From Flectonema sp. DT1601 (Eukaryota > Euglenozoa > Diplonemea > Diplonemida > Diplonemidae): DNA of 64,000 nucleotides. The notes beneath the pieces were generated by a model, which saw nothing but the letters and a program-made list of their open reading frames with translations, ran no database searches and had not been told where the DNA came from. The stretch covers positions 1,680,501-1,744,500 of the forward strand of contig OZ025781.1 in the NCBI GenBank assembly GCA_964019425.1. The letters run 5' to 3'. The translations under genes were made by a program, and so were the position numbers. Shown piece by piece: positions 10,079 through 19,402 of the stretch; the stretch's first letter is position 1; the number at the start of each line of letters is the position of its first letter.

Positions 10079-11628
10079 ATGAAGAGAGTTTGCAGACTTG
10101 CCTCTCGCAGGATGGCATCGGCCGTTTCCGGTCCAAAGCAGGCAGCAGTCGATGCTGTGACACGTGATATAGAAAAGAAGGTTGAGGTTTTAATGAAAGA
10201 CACTATTGCTCCATTAGACCACTGGGGAATGTACGCTGACCTTCTAAAGAATAAACCAAAGCAACCGATGGTTTTATTGATTGGAAACCACAGCGCTGGT
10301 AAGTCAACTTTCATCAACGACTTAATGGGAAGAGACATTCAGAACACTGGAACAGCACCAACAGACGATGGTTTCACAGTAATTAAAAGAGGTGATATCG
10401 ATTCTGATGCTGACGGTCCAACTCTTGTTGGTACTCCCAGCTATGGATTCAAAGATCTCGAGAAGATGGGACCAAAGTTGGTCAACCGTCTTCGTTACAA
10501 AGTTCGTAAAGTTGAAGACTCCAAGTGTCCTGAGAACTTATTAATTATTGACTCACCTGGTATGATTGGATCTGCTTCTGGAAGAGAAGAACGTGGATAC
10601 GACTTCCAAAAGACTATGAGATGGTTTGCTGAGCGTGCCGACTTAATTCTGCTTGTCTTCGACCCAGAAAACCCTGGAACTACTGGAGAGACTCTTGACG
10701 TTCTTCAGGGACTTACCCACAGCAATTTAGAACATAAATATGATATCATTCTTAACAAAGCAGACACCTTTGACAGCGTTAACGAGTTCGCTCGCGCATA
10801 CGGAGCCCTCTGCTGGAACTTATCAAAGATTCTAAAGACCAAAGATATCCCTTGGATTTATACAATGTACACTCCTGGTGTTGGTGAGATCAGAAGAGAG
10901 TTCTTACCGCATGACGAGTTCAACAAGAGCAGAGATCAGATTCTTCAGAGAGTTCTAAATGCTCCAAAGATGTACCCTGATACTATTCTTACTGTACTTC
11001 AATTGGTTACTCGTAATATCGAAGTTCAAACTAAAATTCTTGGTGAGATGCGTAACGCATATGGAAATGTTCGTCGCAACCTCTACGGATCCCTTATTAC
11101 TCTCTGTTTGAGTGCTAACGTTGGATGTGCTGTTGCTGGCTCTGGTATCGCGTTAGCTGCGCCAGTTGCCATCGCAAGTTGCATTACATTGGCTGCTGGA
11201 GACTACGCAATCAAGATGTGGCTTGAGACAGTGCAGAAGGCTCTTCTTGCTGACATTGACAAGACCATGGCTCGTAGCTTCCCTGGATGTGGAGAGGTAT
11301 GATTTTATCTTAACCTAGAGATGGTGTATTGTAGTCAATTACTCTTTTAGACAATATAAACAAATAACAAAACAGGACATCCGTATGGCATACGAACACG
11401 TTAAGCCAATCATCATCAGCAACTTGGAACACCGAAAGTTGAACTCCGTTCCTGTTGCAGGTCGCCGTCAAATAGCTAATCTGCAACGCGTATGTTTTAA
11501 TAATTAAGTTTTTATAATAATAAGTCTTTCACGTTATAAACAAATAAACAAAACAGGCGATCAAAACCGACATCCCAGATCTTCGTGAGTACGCTAATAA
11601 GGTAAAGATGTCAGTCACTAAGGCATAA
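10079..11628 (+). CDS. EHD-type dynamin-like GTPase without EH domain
   Basis: Exons 10079-11296, 11376-11489 and 11557-11628, both introns phase 0; 467 residues. EHD proteins are ATP/GTP-binding, membrane-remodelling members of the dynamin superfamily. The nucleotide-binding motifs are intact: P-loop GNHSAGKS (69-76), switch I around TGTAPTDDG (90-98), DSPG (158-161) and NKAD (226-229). The segment VNEFARAYGALCWNLSK matches the EHD family. The C-terminal EH domain of animal EHDs is absent. A hydrophobic stretch at about 338-375, rich in Ala, Gly, Val and Ile, could be one or two membrane segments. The N terminus is basic (MKRVCRLASRRM) and might be an organelle presequence. Kinetoplastids carry related proteins annotated as sarcalumenin-like. 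The acceptor is at 10050-10051. Confidence 0.9.
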
Positions 11629-12162
11629 ACATGTCTGTTTATACCGTTATTTCCATCTGCTCTTGAGAGAGGTGTTTGAGATAAAAGGCTGGCGTGTCGA
11701 GTTTACGATTAGGTTGCGTCTGTTTACTCAAAAGGTACCTGTTCCCTACTTCGCATTTCTTTTCTTTTCCTTCACATCCCTAGTTGATGTGGTCAAGAAA
11801 AAAATGTTCATCATTGTTTTGTATTTGTACAACGGGTGATATCCGCTCTTTAGGGAGTTTAGCGAAAACGAGCTCAGAGAATTTTTTTTTTTTCTCCTTT
11901 AGTGTGAAAATACAGGCGTGGACAAAAAGACTCTCTTTAATCCCTATATTCCTCAAACCCCCTCCCAAGCATCAATTGTGTTTTTGTTAAGGTGCTGAAC
12001 TTTATGTTCTTGGGGCATGTTCACAGTTAGTATCATCTGCAAAGTCACTTTCATAAACTAAAATAGTGTTTTCCGCCTGACTTCGATTTGTGATTTGGAG
12101 TAAAAGTAATTTTAATATGTCTTCTCATTGCTAAAGACACACGTATTTGAGAGTTAATTTCA

Positions 12163-12194
<32 letters not shown>

Positions 12195-12345
12195 TATCAG
12201 ATAATCGCATCGAAGAAAATAAGTTTTTTTTTTTGTTATTCGGAAACCTGATTTTGTGTCATCGAATTTGATTTTTGTAATTATAATCGCACTGCTGCAA
12301 CAGGTCACTGAAAAAGAAAAAAAAATTTAAAAAAAAAATATAATA
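11629..12345. other. intergenic region
   Basis: No gene supported. It contains a T-run near 11882-11893 and an A-run at 12168-12193. CTGCAACAG ending at 12302 is a possible acceptor, followed by an A-rich leader to the next ATG. Confidence 0.45.
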
Positions 12346-14115
12346 ATGCGATATGTGTGTTTTTTAGTAGTAATATGGATTTCACAAACTGCTTGTTGGA
12401 ACTGTCCTGACTCACCTGAGGAAGCGTTGGATGATTTGAAGTATCGAATTGGTGAAGTTTCAATTCAAGTTATCGGAGGAGGAGAATCACAAATACGAAG
12501 AATGGTATCAGCTGCTGGGGGTGACGATTATTCAATATCTATAGTGAAAGAAGGTAAGGATGAAGGAATATTGTATGCTGACACTCCTGCTAGTTTTATT
12601 CAAAACATATTTAATAAGACATCTCAAAAAGAACAGTTGGTGAACCATCCTTCTACCATTAGATGGTATTTTCACACTGATGATGAAAACAACACAAATG
12701 TTGATGGAATTATAAAGTTTTTGCAAACTGCTGATCTCATTGAACCAATGAAGAAATACATCTCAAAACCAACTCTAATTGATTGGTTGTTCTCACTACC
12801 ACCCAGGATTGCTACAGCACATAAGGTTAATTTATCATCCATTGCGGAGTTAGAATTGAACCACGATCGGCTTGTTAATAACTACAACATTAATCCTCAC
12901 ATTGTTCTACTCGACACTAATAAAATAGGAAGCAAACATCTGTTAAATAATTTAACCAACGCGATTGCTGAAGTCATTTCAGTTGATTTGACGTTTGACA
13001 CCACTCTGAGCAAGACACTTCAAAATATTTATACCCGGAGTCTATTGGCAATATTGGACAGGTTCAGGATTTACACGGCGTGTATTGAGATTTGTAAAAA
13101 GAGAGAGAGGATGCGTGAGGAAATAAACATCCAAGAAAGCAGACAAAATGACATCGCTGAAAGCATCGCATCAACCGAGAGAAACTTTAATTCCCACAAA
13201 GAGAATGCTGCTCAAAATGATACTTTATTCTATCAAGTTCAAATAGCGATAATAGCTGTTTGTGGTTCAGGTACTGTTGGGTTGGGTTACGTATCATTAA
13301 CCATTGCGTGGCCTTTTGTACAGTCAATTCTAAAAGTAGTTAATAAAGTTTACACATATTTTTATAACATCATAATGAGCTTTGTTCTTGTAGTTATGTC
13401 TGTTTGGAACTTTTTAAATGCCCCACCGACGCCAGGAATTAGCCAGACCAATCTCGAACCAACCGCCTCTTTCCAACCAGAGATCATTTCTCTAGACCTT
13501 CCAGATTCACTAAAGAGATCAGCTACTGTACGAGGTGCTTGGAGAAAAGCTGGCAAAGCTCTTTATGCCACTCGCAGATTTATCAAATCAGTGAAAGTAG
13601 TCAGCCCAATAAAGAAAGAAGAACTCGGATATCCATCGAAGGTAACTAGAAGCGGGAATAACAAAGACAACTTAGGAAGTTTCCCTGGAGTTATTGTATT
13701 GGAGAGAGCGAGCGCGGGTTTGAACTTAAGTGGAATTGACTTTCTGAAGAGAGCGATAAACCTTCATTCTACTGGACCCTCTACCGGAGATAATGTCACT
13801 CGAACTGCTAGCAGTCTTTCTGGTAGAGGGTGGGGGGCAGCTATTCGATCGAGATGTTCTTCGGTATTTTCATCTGCTTCAACGTCTTCCAGAGACCTTG
13901 CAGCCGCTAGGTTTAAGATTGCTAATCTTGAAAGGCAGCTTCAGTCTCAGCAACTACTACAAAGAGATGGGCAACGTCAGTTTGGTGACTCCTCGTTAAC
14001 TTCTGTGACTTCACATTCAACAGTTCAGACCTATCCAATAACTGAAATAGATGTGGACTCGGATGATTCTTCTGAACTGATTTCACATCTTCGAATTACT
14101 CACAATGAGAATTAG
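12346..14115 (+). CDS. hypothetical N-glycosylated membrane protein
   Basis: 589 residues; I do not recognise the family. Residues 1-17 form a likely signal peptide (hydrophobic core, then a Cys-containing cleavage region). The next 280 residues carry at least five N-glycosylation sequons (Asn90, 115, 162, 202, 291), all before the first membrane segment, so this part is probably lumenal or extracellular. A charged helical stretch (about 250-290) precedes two hydrophobic segments at about 297-321 and 336-356. The remaining 230 residues are Ser/Thr-rich, with a short coiled coil near 525-550 and an acidic end (DVDSDDSSE). If both segments span the membrane, head and tail are on the same side; if only one does, the tail is cytosolic. 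No intron. Confidence 0.8.
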   Translation: MRYVCFLVVIWISQTACWNCPDSPEEALDDLKYRIGEVSIQVIGGGESQIRRMVSAAGGDDYSISIVKEGKDEGILYADTPASFIQNIFNKTSQKEQLVNHPSTIRWYFHTDDENNTNVDGIIKFLQTADLIEPMKKYISKPTLIDWLFSLPPRIATAHKVNLSSIAELELNHDRLVNNYNINPHIVLLDTNKIGSKHLLNNLTNAIAEVISVDLTFDTTLSKTLQNIYTRSLLAILDRFRIYTACIEICKKRERMREEINIQESRQNDIAESIASTERNFNSHKENAAQNDTLFYQVQIAIIAVCGSGTVGLGYVSLTIAWPFVQSILKVVNKVYTYFYNIIMSFVLVVMSVWNFLNAPPTPGISQTNLEPTASFQPEIISLDLPDSLKRSATVRGAWRKAGKALYATRRFIKSVKVVSPIKKEELGYPSKVTRSGNNKDNLGSFPGVIVLERASAGLNLSGIDFLKRAINLHSTGPSTGDNVTRTASSLSGRGWGAAIRSRCSSVFSSASTSSRDLAAARFKIANLERQLQSQQLLQRDGQRQFGDSSLTSVTSHSTVQTYPITEIDVDSDDSSELISHLRITHNEN

Positions 14116-14287
14116 TCGACTTTTTGTTTGTTTCTTTTCTTCTGCTGTTAGATTTTGTATTTATGTAACTGTGCTTAATTATTAATTAGTTTTTGTTTAT
14201 TCCGAATTGTTTTTTTTTGTAAGAATTCACACTCAGTTTGCCATATCTTATGAAAACTTTCTGTCACAACAGTTTTCTCTAAATAAA

Positions 14288-15469
14288 ATGCATCTGACTG
14301 TGTCGTTCCCTGATACGTATTTTAGTGATGTCGACTACAGCGTGGAGGCAAATTCAGTAGTAGGTGACTTAATCAGAGCAGTGTCAGAGCAATGGGGAGT
14401 TGATGCTGAAGTAATTGAAATTCTTCACGATAACAATACATTATCAGAACAGAGTATAATCTTGAATAAAGGACTGAGTGATGGAGATGAAGTAACTGCG
14501 AGTAAGAAGAATAATAATATTTTTACTAAGGAAGATCTGCAGAGTGAAGCAAAAGATATAGAAAAGTATTATTCTTTGAACCCAAATAAGAAATGTTTCC
14601 TTGATGTTGCCTCGTTGACAACTAATGGTGTTCTCAACTGCTGTGGTAAGCTTTTACCGCATTCAGTCAGACACGTCGCTTTTGTTAACTGCAATTCTGT
14701 TAAAGAGATTGGGAAGAATTTCTTAAATAACACTTCTATAGAATCAATTGACTTGTCCCCATTCAGTTCTATTGTAGCAATCCAGAGAGGGTTCCTTGCT
14801 GGTTGTCAACAAATCAGCGCTCTTGACTTGACTCCTTTTTGTGCAGTTCAGACAATTGAGGAATCTTTTTTAGAAGATTGCTATTCTCTCTCAGAAATAT
14901 CTTTATTTCTATCAAGCGTTTCAAAGGTTGGATCTCATTTCTTGTCAGGTTGTAAAAGTTTAAAATTCCTGGACCTGTCTTCGATGAAAAATGTTTCGGA
15001 ATTCGGAGACAGCTTTCTCAGTGAGTGTACAGAACTGAGACAAGTTGAGTTCAGTGAATTGCGACTGACTTGCGTGGGAAGATCATTTCTTTATGGATGT
15101 TGTAAACTACAAAACGTTAATTTGAAAAGTCTTCAAAACGCTTCCTTTATCGGAGATTGTTTTCTTTCTGAGTGTACCGGTCTGACTAATATCGATCTGG
15201 CCCCTTTGAGAAACGTTGTGACAATTGGGGACTTTTTCCTCGCTTTTTGCAGCTCTCTTACGGTGCTGGAGTTGTCAGACTTGCTGAGTGTCCGAACTAT
15301 CGGAAGCTCATTTCTTGAAGGATGCGATTCAATTAAAACTCTTGAGCTGACTGCTTTAGAGAACGTGACCCTCGTGGGAGATTCATTCTTGTTTGATTGC
15401 TCAGCTGTAGCATCTCCTTTCAAGGGAGAGTTCTGTGAAGATGCTTGGACGAGAAGATTAGAATTGTGA
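14288..15469 (+). CDS. ubiquitin-like + leucine-rich-repeat (BspA-type) protein 2
   Basis: 393 residues, a paralogue of the protein at 2427-3602. It starts MHLTVSFPDT, matching MQLSVTFPDT of the first copy, and has the same ubiquitin-like order through EQWG to GLSDGDEV. About eleven LRR units follow from residue 120, built on FLxxCxxLxxLDLSxLxNVxxIG, each 23-25 residues. Unlike the first copy, the repeats have diverged and there is no DNA-level tandem array. The ATG at 14288 is chosen by alignment with the paralogue; the upstream in-frame extension lacks a matching start. The gene lies only 172 bp after the preceding stop. No signal peptide, membrane segment or intron. Function unknown, probably protein binding. 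Confidence 0.85.
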   Translation: MHLTVSFPDTYFSDVDYSVEANSVVGDLIRAVSEQWGVDAEVIEILHDNNTLSEQSIILNKGLSDGDEVTASKKNNNIFTKEDLQSEAKDIEKYYSLNPNKKCFLDVASLTTNGVLNCCGKLLPHSVRHVAFVNCNSVKEIGKNFLNNTSIESIDLSPFSSIVAIQRGFLAGCQQISALDLTPFCAVQTIEESFLEDCYSLSEISLFLSSVSKVGSHFLSGCKSLKFLDLSSMKNVSEFGDSFLSECTELRQVEFSELRLTCVGRSFLYGCCKLQNVNLKSLQNASFIGDCFLSECTGLTNIDLAPLRNVVTIGDFFLAFCSSLTVLELSDLLSVRTIGSSFLEGCDSIKTLELTALENVTLVGDSFLFDCSAVASPFKGEFCEDAWTRRLEL

Positions 15470-16648
15470 GCAATCCTTTATTGTGATAATATTTTTTTTA
15501 TTATTAAATGTCTGTTTTTGTACCCCATCAAATAAATATGATAAGTGTGTTGCTCTGGCTTCTCACTGACGGTACTGATTTTGGGTAACTAGACTGTTCT
15601 ATTTTTTTTTATTTTTTTTTTTGAAGTTCTGAAAATCCAATGACAAAAGACCGACAGACATATTCGTCCCAAAATGTGTCTTGTGCTGGTTGTTAGATCC
15701 TCACTGTTTTTTACATTTTCTTTCCACAAATAGTTTAGTGAAGTAGTGCGCTCGACTGCACTCGGCTTCAAGACAGCTGATATTTTATCTGCTGCTGAAC
15801 TACACGAGATTTTTGGAAATCTCTTCTCCCACAATACTGCAAATTATCTTTTTGATGTTCAATATAAATTCCATACCTATTTTACGTGATCCTCCCTGTG
15901 GAGTCTTCGTGATCATTCCTCTCCTTTTTTTTTTTTCTTTTTTTTAAAAAAAAAAAATAATAAAAAAAAAAAAGAAATTCCGACAAAGCTTTTTGTCAGG
16001 ATACAATCAAGTTTCAAAAAAAAAAAAAAAAATCTTTGATGTTGTCGTTGTTGTTATTTCTGTCTTCCATTTCATACAACGACCAAAATCATAGTAGTAG
16101 CAAGGCTGTGTTATGAGAAGAACATTAGGAAAGAGTCTGAAGAGTACTGTTTAAATAAGTTTTTTGTTCTTGTCTTTTTTCACAAACAGCCTTGTTTTTC
16201 TTTTATTTTTCTTTTTTAATACATTTTTTTCATTCGTTAATTTTGTCTATCTGCAGTTTTCAATCCAGAGTTTGTTATTAAATTATAACAAATCACATCT
16301 GAAAATTTAAAAAAAATTGATGAGAAATAAACTCTCATACATCATATGTTTGAAAACTTTTCCTCTCTTTTTTTTTTTTTTTTTTTCGTTTTTTTTTTTT
16401 GAAACGACGAAGTTGGGAGGAAAAACTGTTCAGATTAAAAGCCGATTTATTTAATAATATCAAAGCCAGTAATACTGTCTGTCGATTAATAAAGTATAAA
16501 GCTTATTTGAATTGATTTTTTTTTTTTTTTTTTCTCTCGCTTGGAAACACACGTGTGTTGTTATTTTTACCTCAGTGGTAGATACATTTGTGGGGATTAA
16601 ATTTTTTTTAAATCTTCAATATTCTTATTAATCAGTTATTAATGAATA
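15470..16648. other. intergenic region with structured element copy 2
   Basis: No gene supported. It contains several A and T homopolymers (15925-16035, 16368-16400, 16516-16533) and structured element copy 2 (16401-16533). An 81-codon minus-strand frame at 15589-15834 has no homology signal and crosses a T-run, so it is not called. Confidence 0.5.
16401..16533 (+). ncRNA. conserved structured element, copy 2 (candidate small RNA)
   Basis: Most diverged copy. The 5' hairpin is CGAC, GAA loop, GTTG, where a G-C pair seen in the other copies has become G-T. The closing helix pairs TTCAGAT (16429-16435) with ATTTGAA (16505-16511), and AAGC pairs with GCTT inside. The inner CAGTAATACTGTCTG hairpin region is shared with copy 1. 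It is followed by an 18-T run and lies about 115 bp upstream of the FHA-like gene. Confidence 0.48.
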
Positions 16649-16656
16649 ATGGTTGA
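16642..16656 (+). promoter_or_regulatory. 5-codon upstream ORF overlapping the start
   Basis: ATG AAT AAT GGT TGA begins 7 nt before, and runs past, the main ATG at 16649 in another frame. It follows the likely acceptor AATCAG ending at 16635. It could lower or tune initiation at the main start. Confidence 0.4.
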
Positions 16657-17374
16657 ATCAGATAATAATATACTGGACTTGTCATGGTCACGTCCTGGTC
16701 AGAATGAATTAGGAAGCCGATTAGCGATAATGAAGAACGGAGTATGGCTGCCTTCGGTATCTTTAGACTGTGGTAGGAGTCATTATGTTGTTGGAGGAGC
16801 CTCGTCAGCTGATGTCATGATCAAAGACTCAGGAATGAGTGATTGTCATTTCGCAATTGGTTGGAATGGAATCGAATTTTTGGTACTGCCGCAACAGAAA
16901 TGTTATATTTTAAAATCCAGCAGAGTATCGGTTGCGGCACCAGGTAAGCTCCACTCCATCTCACCAGGTGACAGTATTAAAGCTGGCAATCCTATTGTTA
17001 CTTTTGAACTTCGTGATGGTAACGACACCAACACAGAACTCATTGCAACTGCAGAAGTCCACACAAACACGACACTCAATTCATTAAAATTATCACCAGT
17101 TGAGATAGAACGGTATCAGTTAACTTCTTCATTCAAATCATCATTTTCTGCAAAGAGAATTCATTTCGATATCGATAACGACAGTGACAATGACGCAGAT
17201 CATAAAACTCAAATCAAACGACTAAAACCAGAAAATGAACAGCAAAAACAATTAATAATAGCTCCTCCTATTAAAGAGAGAACTTTCAGTAAATTGAACT
17301 TGTTGGTATTGCCTGAAGTCCCACTACCAACTAACAACACTGTAGGATCTATACCAATGTTTATTGTCGACTAG
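16649..17374 (+). CDS. FHA-like domain protein
   Basis: 241 residues. Residues 25-122 resemble a forkhead-associated (phosphothreonine-binding) domain: strand VSLDCGRSHYVVGGASSAD, then MSDCHFAI in the place of the usual SxxH motif, and later a strand pattern ending NPIVTFEL. The canonical Gly-Arg pair is present as CGRS, but the Asn-Gly of typical FHA domains is not clear, so phosphopeptide binding is uncertain. The C-terminal 110 residues are low-complexity, with an acidic run (DIDNDSDNDADH) followed by basic residues, and end in a hydrophobic motif (IPMFIVD). No intron. It is preceded by structured element copy 2 and a tiny upstream ORF. Exact role unknown. Confidence 0.7.
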   Translation: MVESDNNILDLSWSRPGQNELGSRLAIMKNGVWLPSVSLDCGRSHYVVGGASSADVMIKDSGMSDCHFAIGWNGIEFLVLPQQKCYILKSSRVSVAAPGKLHSISPGDSIKAGNPIVTFELRDGNDTNTELIATAEVHTNTTLNSLKLSPVEIERYQLTSSFKSSFSAKRIHFDIDNDSDNDADHKTQIKRLKPENEQQKQLIIAPPIKERTFSKLNLLVLPEVPLPTNNTVGSIPMFIVD

Positions 17375-17884
17375 CTATCTATTACTAACGCTAGGCTATT
17401 CTAATAACGATAAAAAATGTATTGAATTCTTTCACACTGTGCGTGTTACTTGTTCAACATAATTTATTGTTTTTGTCTTTTTTTTTTTTTTTTTTTTCCC
17501 TATTTTGGTATAGTCACTAGACAGTGTTAGATGATAGCAACTGTCTGGTAACTTCATCAGAACTAAATCCTCACCTAAATACGATGTTTTATTACATTAA
17601 ATCGGTAGCAGAGAAGCATGACATACCTAGTGGGCGACAATAAGTCGTTTTCTTGTTGGCTTCTATGACAAAAAATAGTATTATTGCAATTGTGTATGGC
17701 AGATATACCATTTTAAAGAAGTCATTTTACGGCAATATGTCGTTTTTTCACATTGGGGAAGAGTGCTTCCTGCGTAGCGAATGTAGTGCTTTTTTTATTA
17801 TTATTTTATTTGAAAAAAGAAAACAATTTTTACTCAAATGGTTAAGTTATCGTTTCTCAGCCATTTCAGCATCTTTAACACAAC
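17375..17884. other. intergenic region
   Basis: No gene. It contains a T-run (17478-17497) and a 7-bp hairpin with a 14-nt loop (AGACAGT 17519-17525 with ACTGTCT 17540-17546). The acceptor CCATTTCAG ends at 17869. Confidence 0.45.
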
Positions 17885-18931
17885 ATGTCTGTTGAGTTGA
17901 TCACAATCATCCCTGCTAACACCAGCAGCAGTTGGGAACCAAAACATACCAAAGCGAGAATTGAGAAGACCAGAATAAGAAATCAAGACAGAAAGAAAGC
18001 AGCTGACAACAGAAGAGCAGTTGCAAAGAGAGTAAAGTTAGGTAAAGTAGTATCACACAATGTGAGAGTGAAAAATGTTTCCAAAAAGTCCAGCAAGACA
18101 GCTGATCAACTAATCGCAAACTTGTTAGCAGCGGAGCAGAGACGAATGGCAAGTCAACATAAAGCACTTGAGAAATTGAGTGCCCACCACAACAGAGTTA
18201 TGACCGTCTCTGCTGCTAAGAAGTCGTCGCCACCCAGCCCGTCTAACGAGCGAGTGATGAATGCTCAACTTCGCAGGCAATCACTTTTAAATAATCAAAA
18301 TGATGTTTTAAAAGCTCATCATCAGAAGGTATCACAACTTCTCACTCAATGGCGTGACAGTCGCCCTTCTACCAACGGTGACGCAACTTCGGCAATTGTG
18401 ACTGCTGCGGCAGACACGTTGGAACAGCCAACCAACTCCAACGCTCAACAGCCTGCTATTAAATCATCTGAACAGAAATGGATCCCAAGACACACTAAAG
18501 CCAGAATGGAACATCCTAAAATCAGAGACCACGAACGTGTGAAAGCGGCAGAGTTCCGCAGGGCTGCCAGCAGACGAGCGATGTTGTCAAAGGTTGTTTC
18601 CCACAACGCCAAAGTAAAAGCAGTCTCAAAGCGTCTCGCCAAGAAACCAATTAAAACTGGAGCTTCTCCAGCTGTAAAGGCAGCTATTCAACGTCGTGAG
18701 CTTTTACAACAGCAGCACTTGGAAAAGCTTTCTATTCATCACAAGAAAGTTAGTTCTTTGAAAGCAGCGATGAACTCTCCAAAACAGATCAGTACCAAAG
18801 TACAGGAAGCAGCAGAGAGAAGGGAATCGCAGCTTGCCAACAGAAATATTAAGATTTCTGCTCACAATCAGATGGTAACAACACGTCACTCAGTTTGGAA
18901 AGACACAAAGAGTGACTCTAAATGTGAGTAG
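17885..18931 (+). CDS. basic helical-repeat protein with internal duplication
   Basis: 348 residues, strongly basic, unrecognised family. The protein is two homologous halves: SWEPKHTKARIEKTRIR near residue 15 matches KWIPRHTKARMEHPKIR near 199, and the similarity continues for about 140 residues. Each half holds about three shorter repeats built on RR...L.K...HN.KV, for example KLGKVVSHNVRVKNVS and MLSKVVSHNAKVKAVS. Predicted all-helical; the linker (about 165-195) is Ala/Thr-rich. The pattern of basic helices ending in HN or HH resembles cytoskeletal helical repeats, loosely stathmin-like, but I claim no homology. No signal peptide, membrane segment or intron. The ATG follows the CAG acceptor at 17867-17869. 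Confidence 0.75.
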   Translation: MSVELITIIPANTSSSWEPKHTKARIEKTRIRNQDRKKAADNRRAVAKRVKLGKVVSHNVRVKNVSKKSSKTADQLIANLLAAEQRRMASQHKALEKLSAHHNRVMTVSAAKKSSPPSPSNERVMNAQLRRQSLLNNQNDVLKAHHQKVSQLLTQWRDSRPSTNGDATSAIVTAAADTLEQPTNSNAQQPAIKSSEQKWIPRHTKARMEHPKIRDHERVKAAEFRRAASRRAMLSKVVSHNAKVKAVSKRLAKKPIKTGASPAVKAAIQRRELLQQQHLEKLSIHHKKVSSLKAAMNSPKQISTKVQEAAERRESQLANRNIKISAHNQMVTTRHSVWKDTKSDSKCE

Positions 18932-19068
18932 TACATTATCTGTTTGTTATTAATTAATAATTATCCTTTCTAACCTGTCTGAGTAGTTTTATGTGATCAA
19001 CGTGTAGTCTAAATTTAAAAAAAAAAACAAAAAAAAAAAAACAACCAGTTATTACCCTTAGTGCGTGC

Positions 19069-19091
19069 AAAGGTTACTTTCAGTAACCTTT
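19069..19091 (+). terminator. perfect 10-bp hairpin followed by T-rich tract
   Basis: AAAGGTTACT (19069-19078), 3-nt loop TTC, AGTAACCTTT (19082-19091), then a T-rich stretch. It has the shape of an intrinsic terminator or 3'-end hairpin; in a eukaryote it may instead be a 3' UTR structure or chance. Confidence 0.25.
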
Positions 19092-19388
19092 TCCTTTTTT
19101 ATCTTTTTCATTTATACCAAATTACACTACTTGGTAAGTAGCTTGACTGACAAAGACATCAGTTGGCCTTTCAAGTTGATAAAAAACAACAGTTCCCTCC
19201 TCTCTCTCTCTCTTTAGTACCCACAGTTTCTCTCTTGAGTTTAAACAGTTGCTTAGTAGTGATTGATACCTTATAATTGAGTTCTTTTTGGTTATTATAC
19301 TTTCTCAGCAGTCAGTAGGCATTGAAGAGATCCTTTTCATAGTAACTTACACATAATGCAACTTGTCTTCAATCGCCGCCTTCTTCAG

Positions 19389-19394
19389 ATGTAA
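19389..19394 (+). promoter_or_regulatory. ATG-TAA start-stop element in leader
   Basis: The first six bases after the presumed trans-splice AG (19387-19388) are ATG TAA, a minimal start-stop upstream ORF, 14 nt before the transporter ATG at 19403. Confidence 0.35.
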
Positions 19395-19402
19395 AGTAAA
19401 AA

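Larger units (their letters stand above)
18932..19402. other. intergenic region
   Basis: No gene. It contains an A-run near 19017-19041, a 10-bp hairpin (19069-19091, listed) and a CT microsatellite near 19200-19214. The acceptor TTCTTCAG ends at 19388. Confidence 0.45.
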
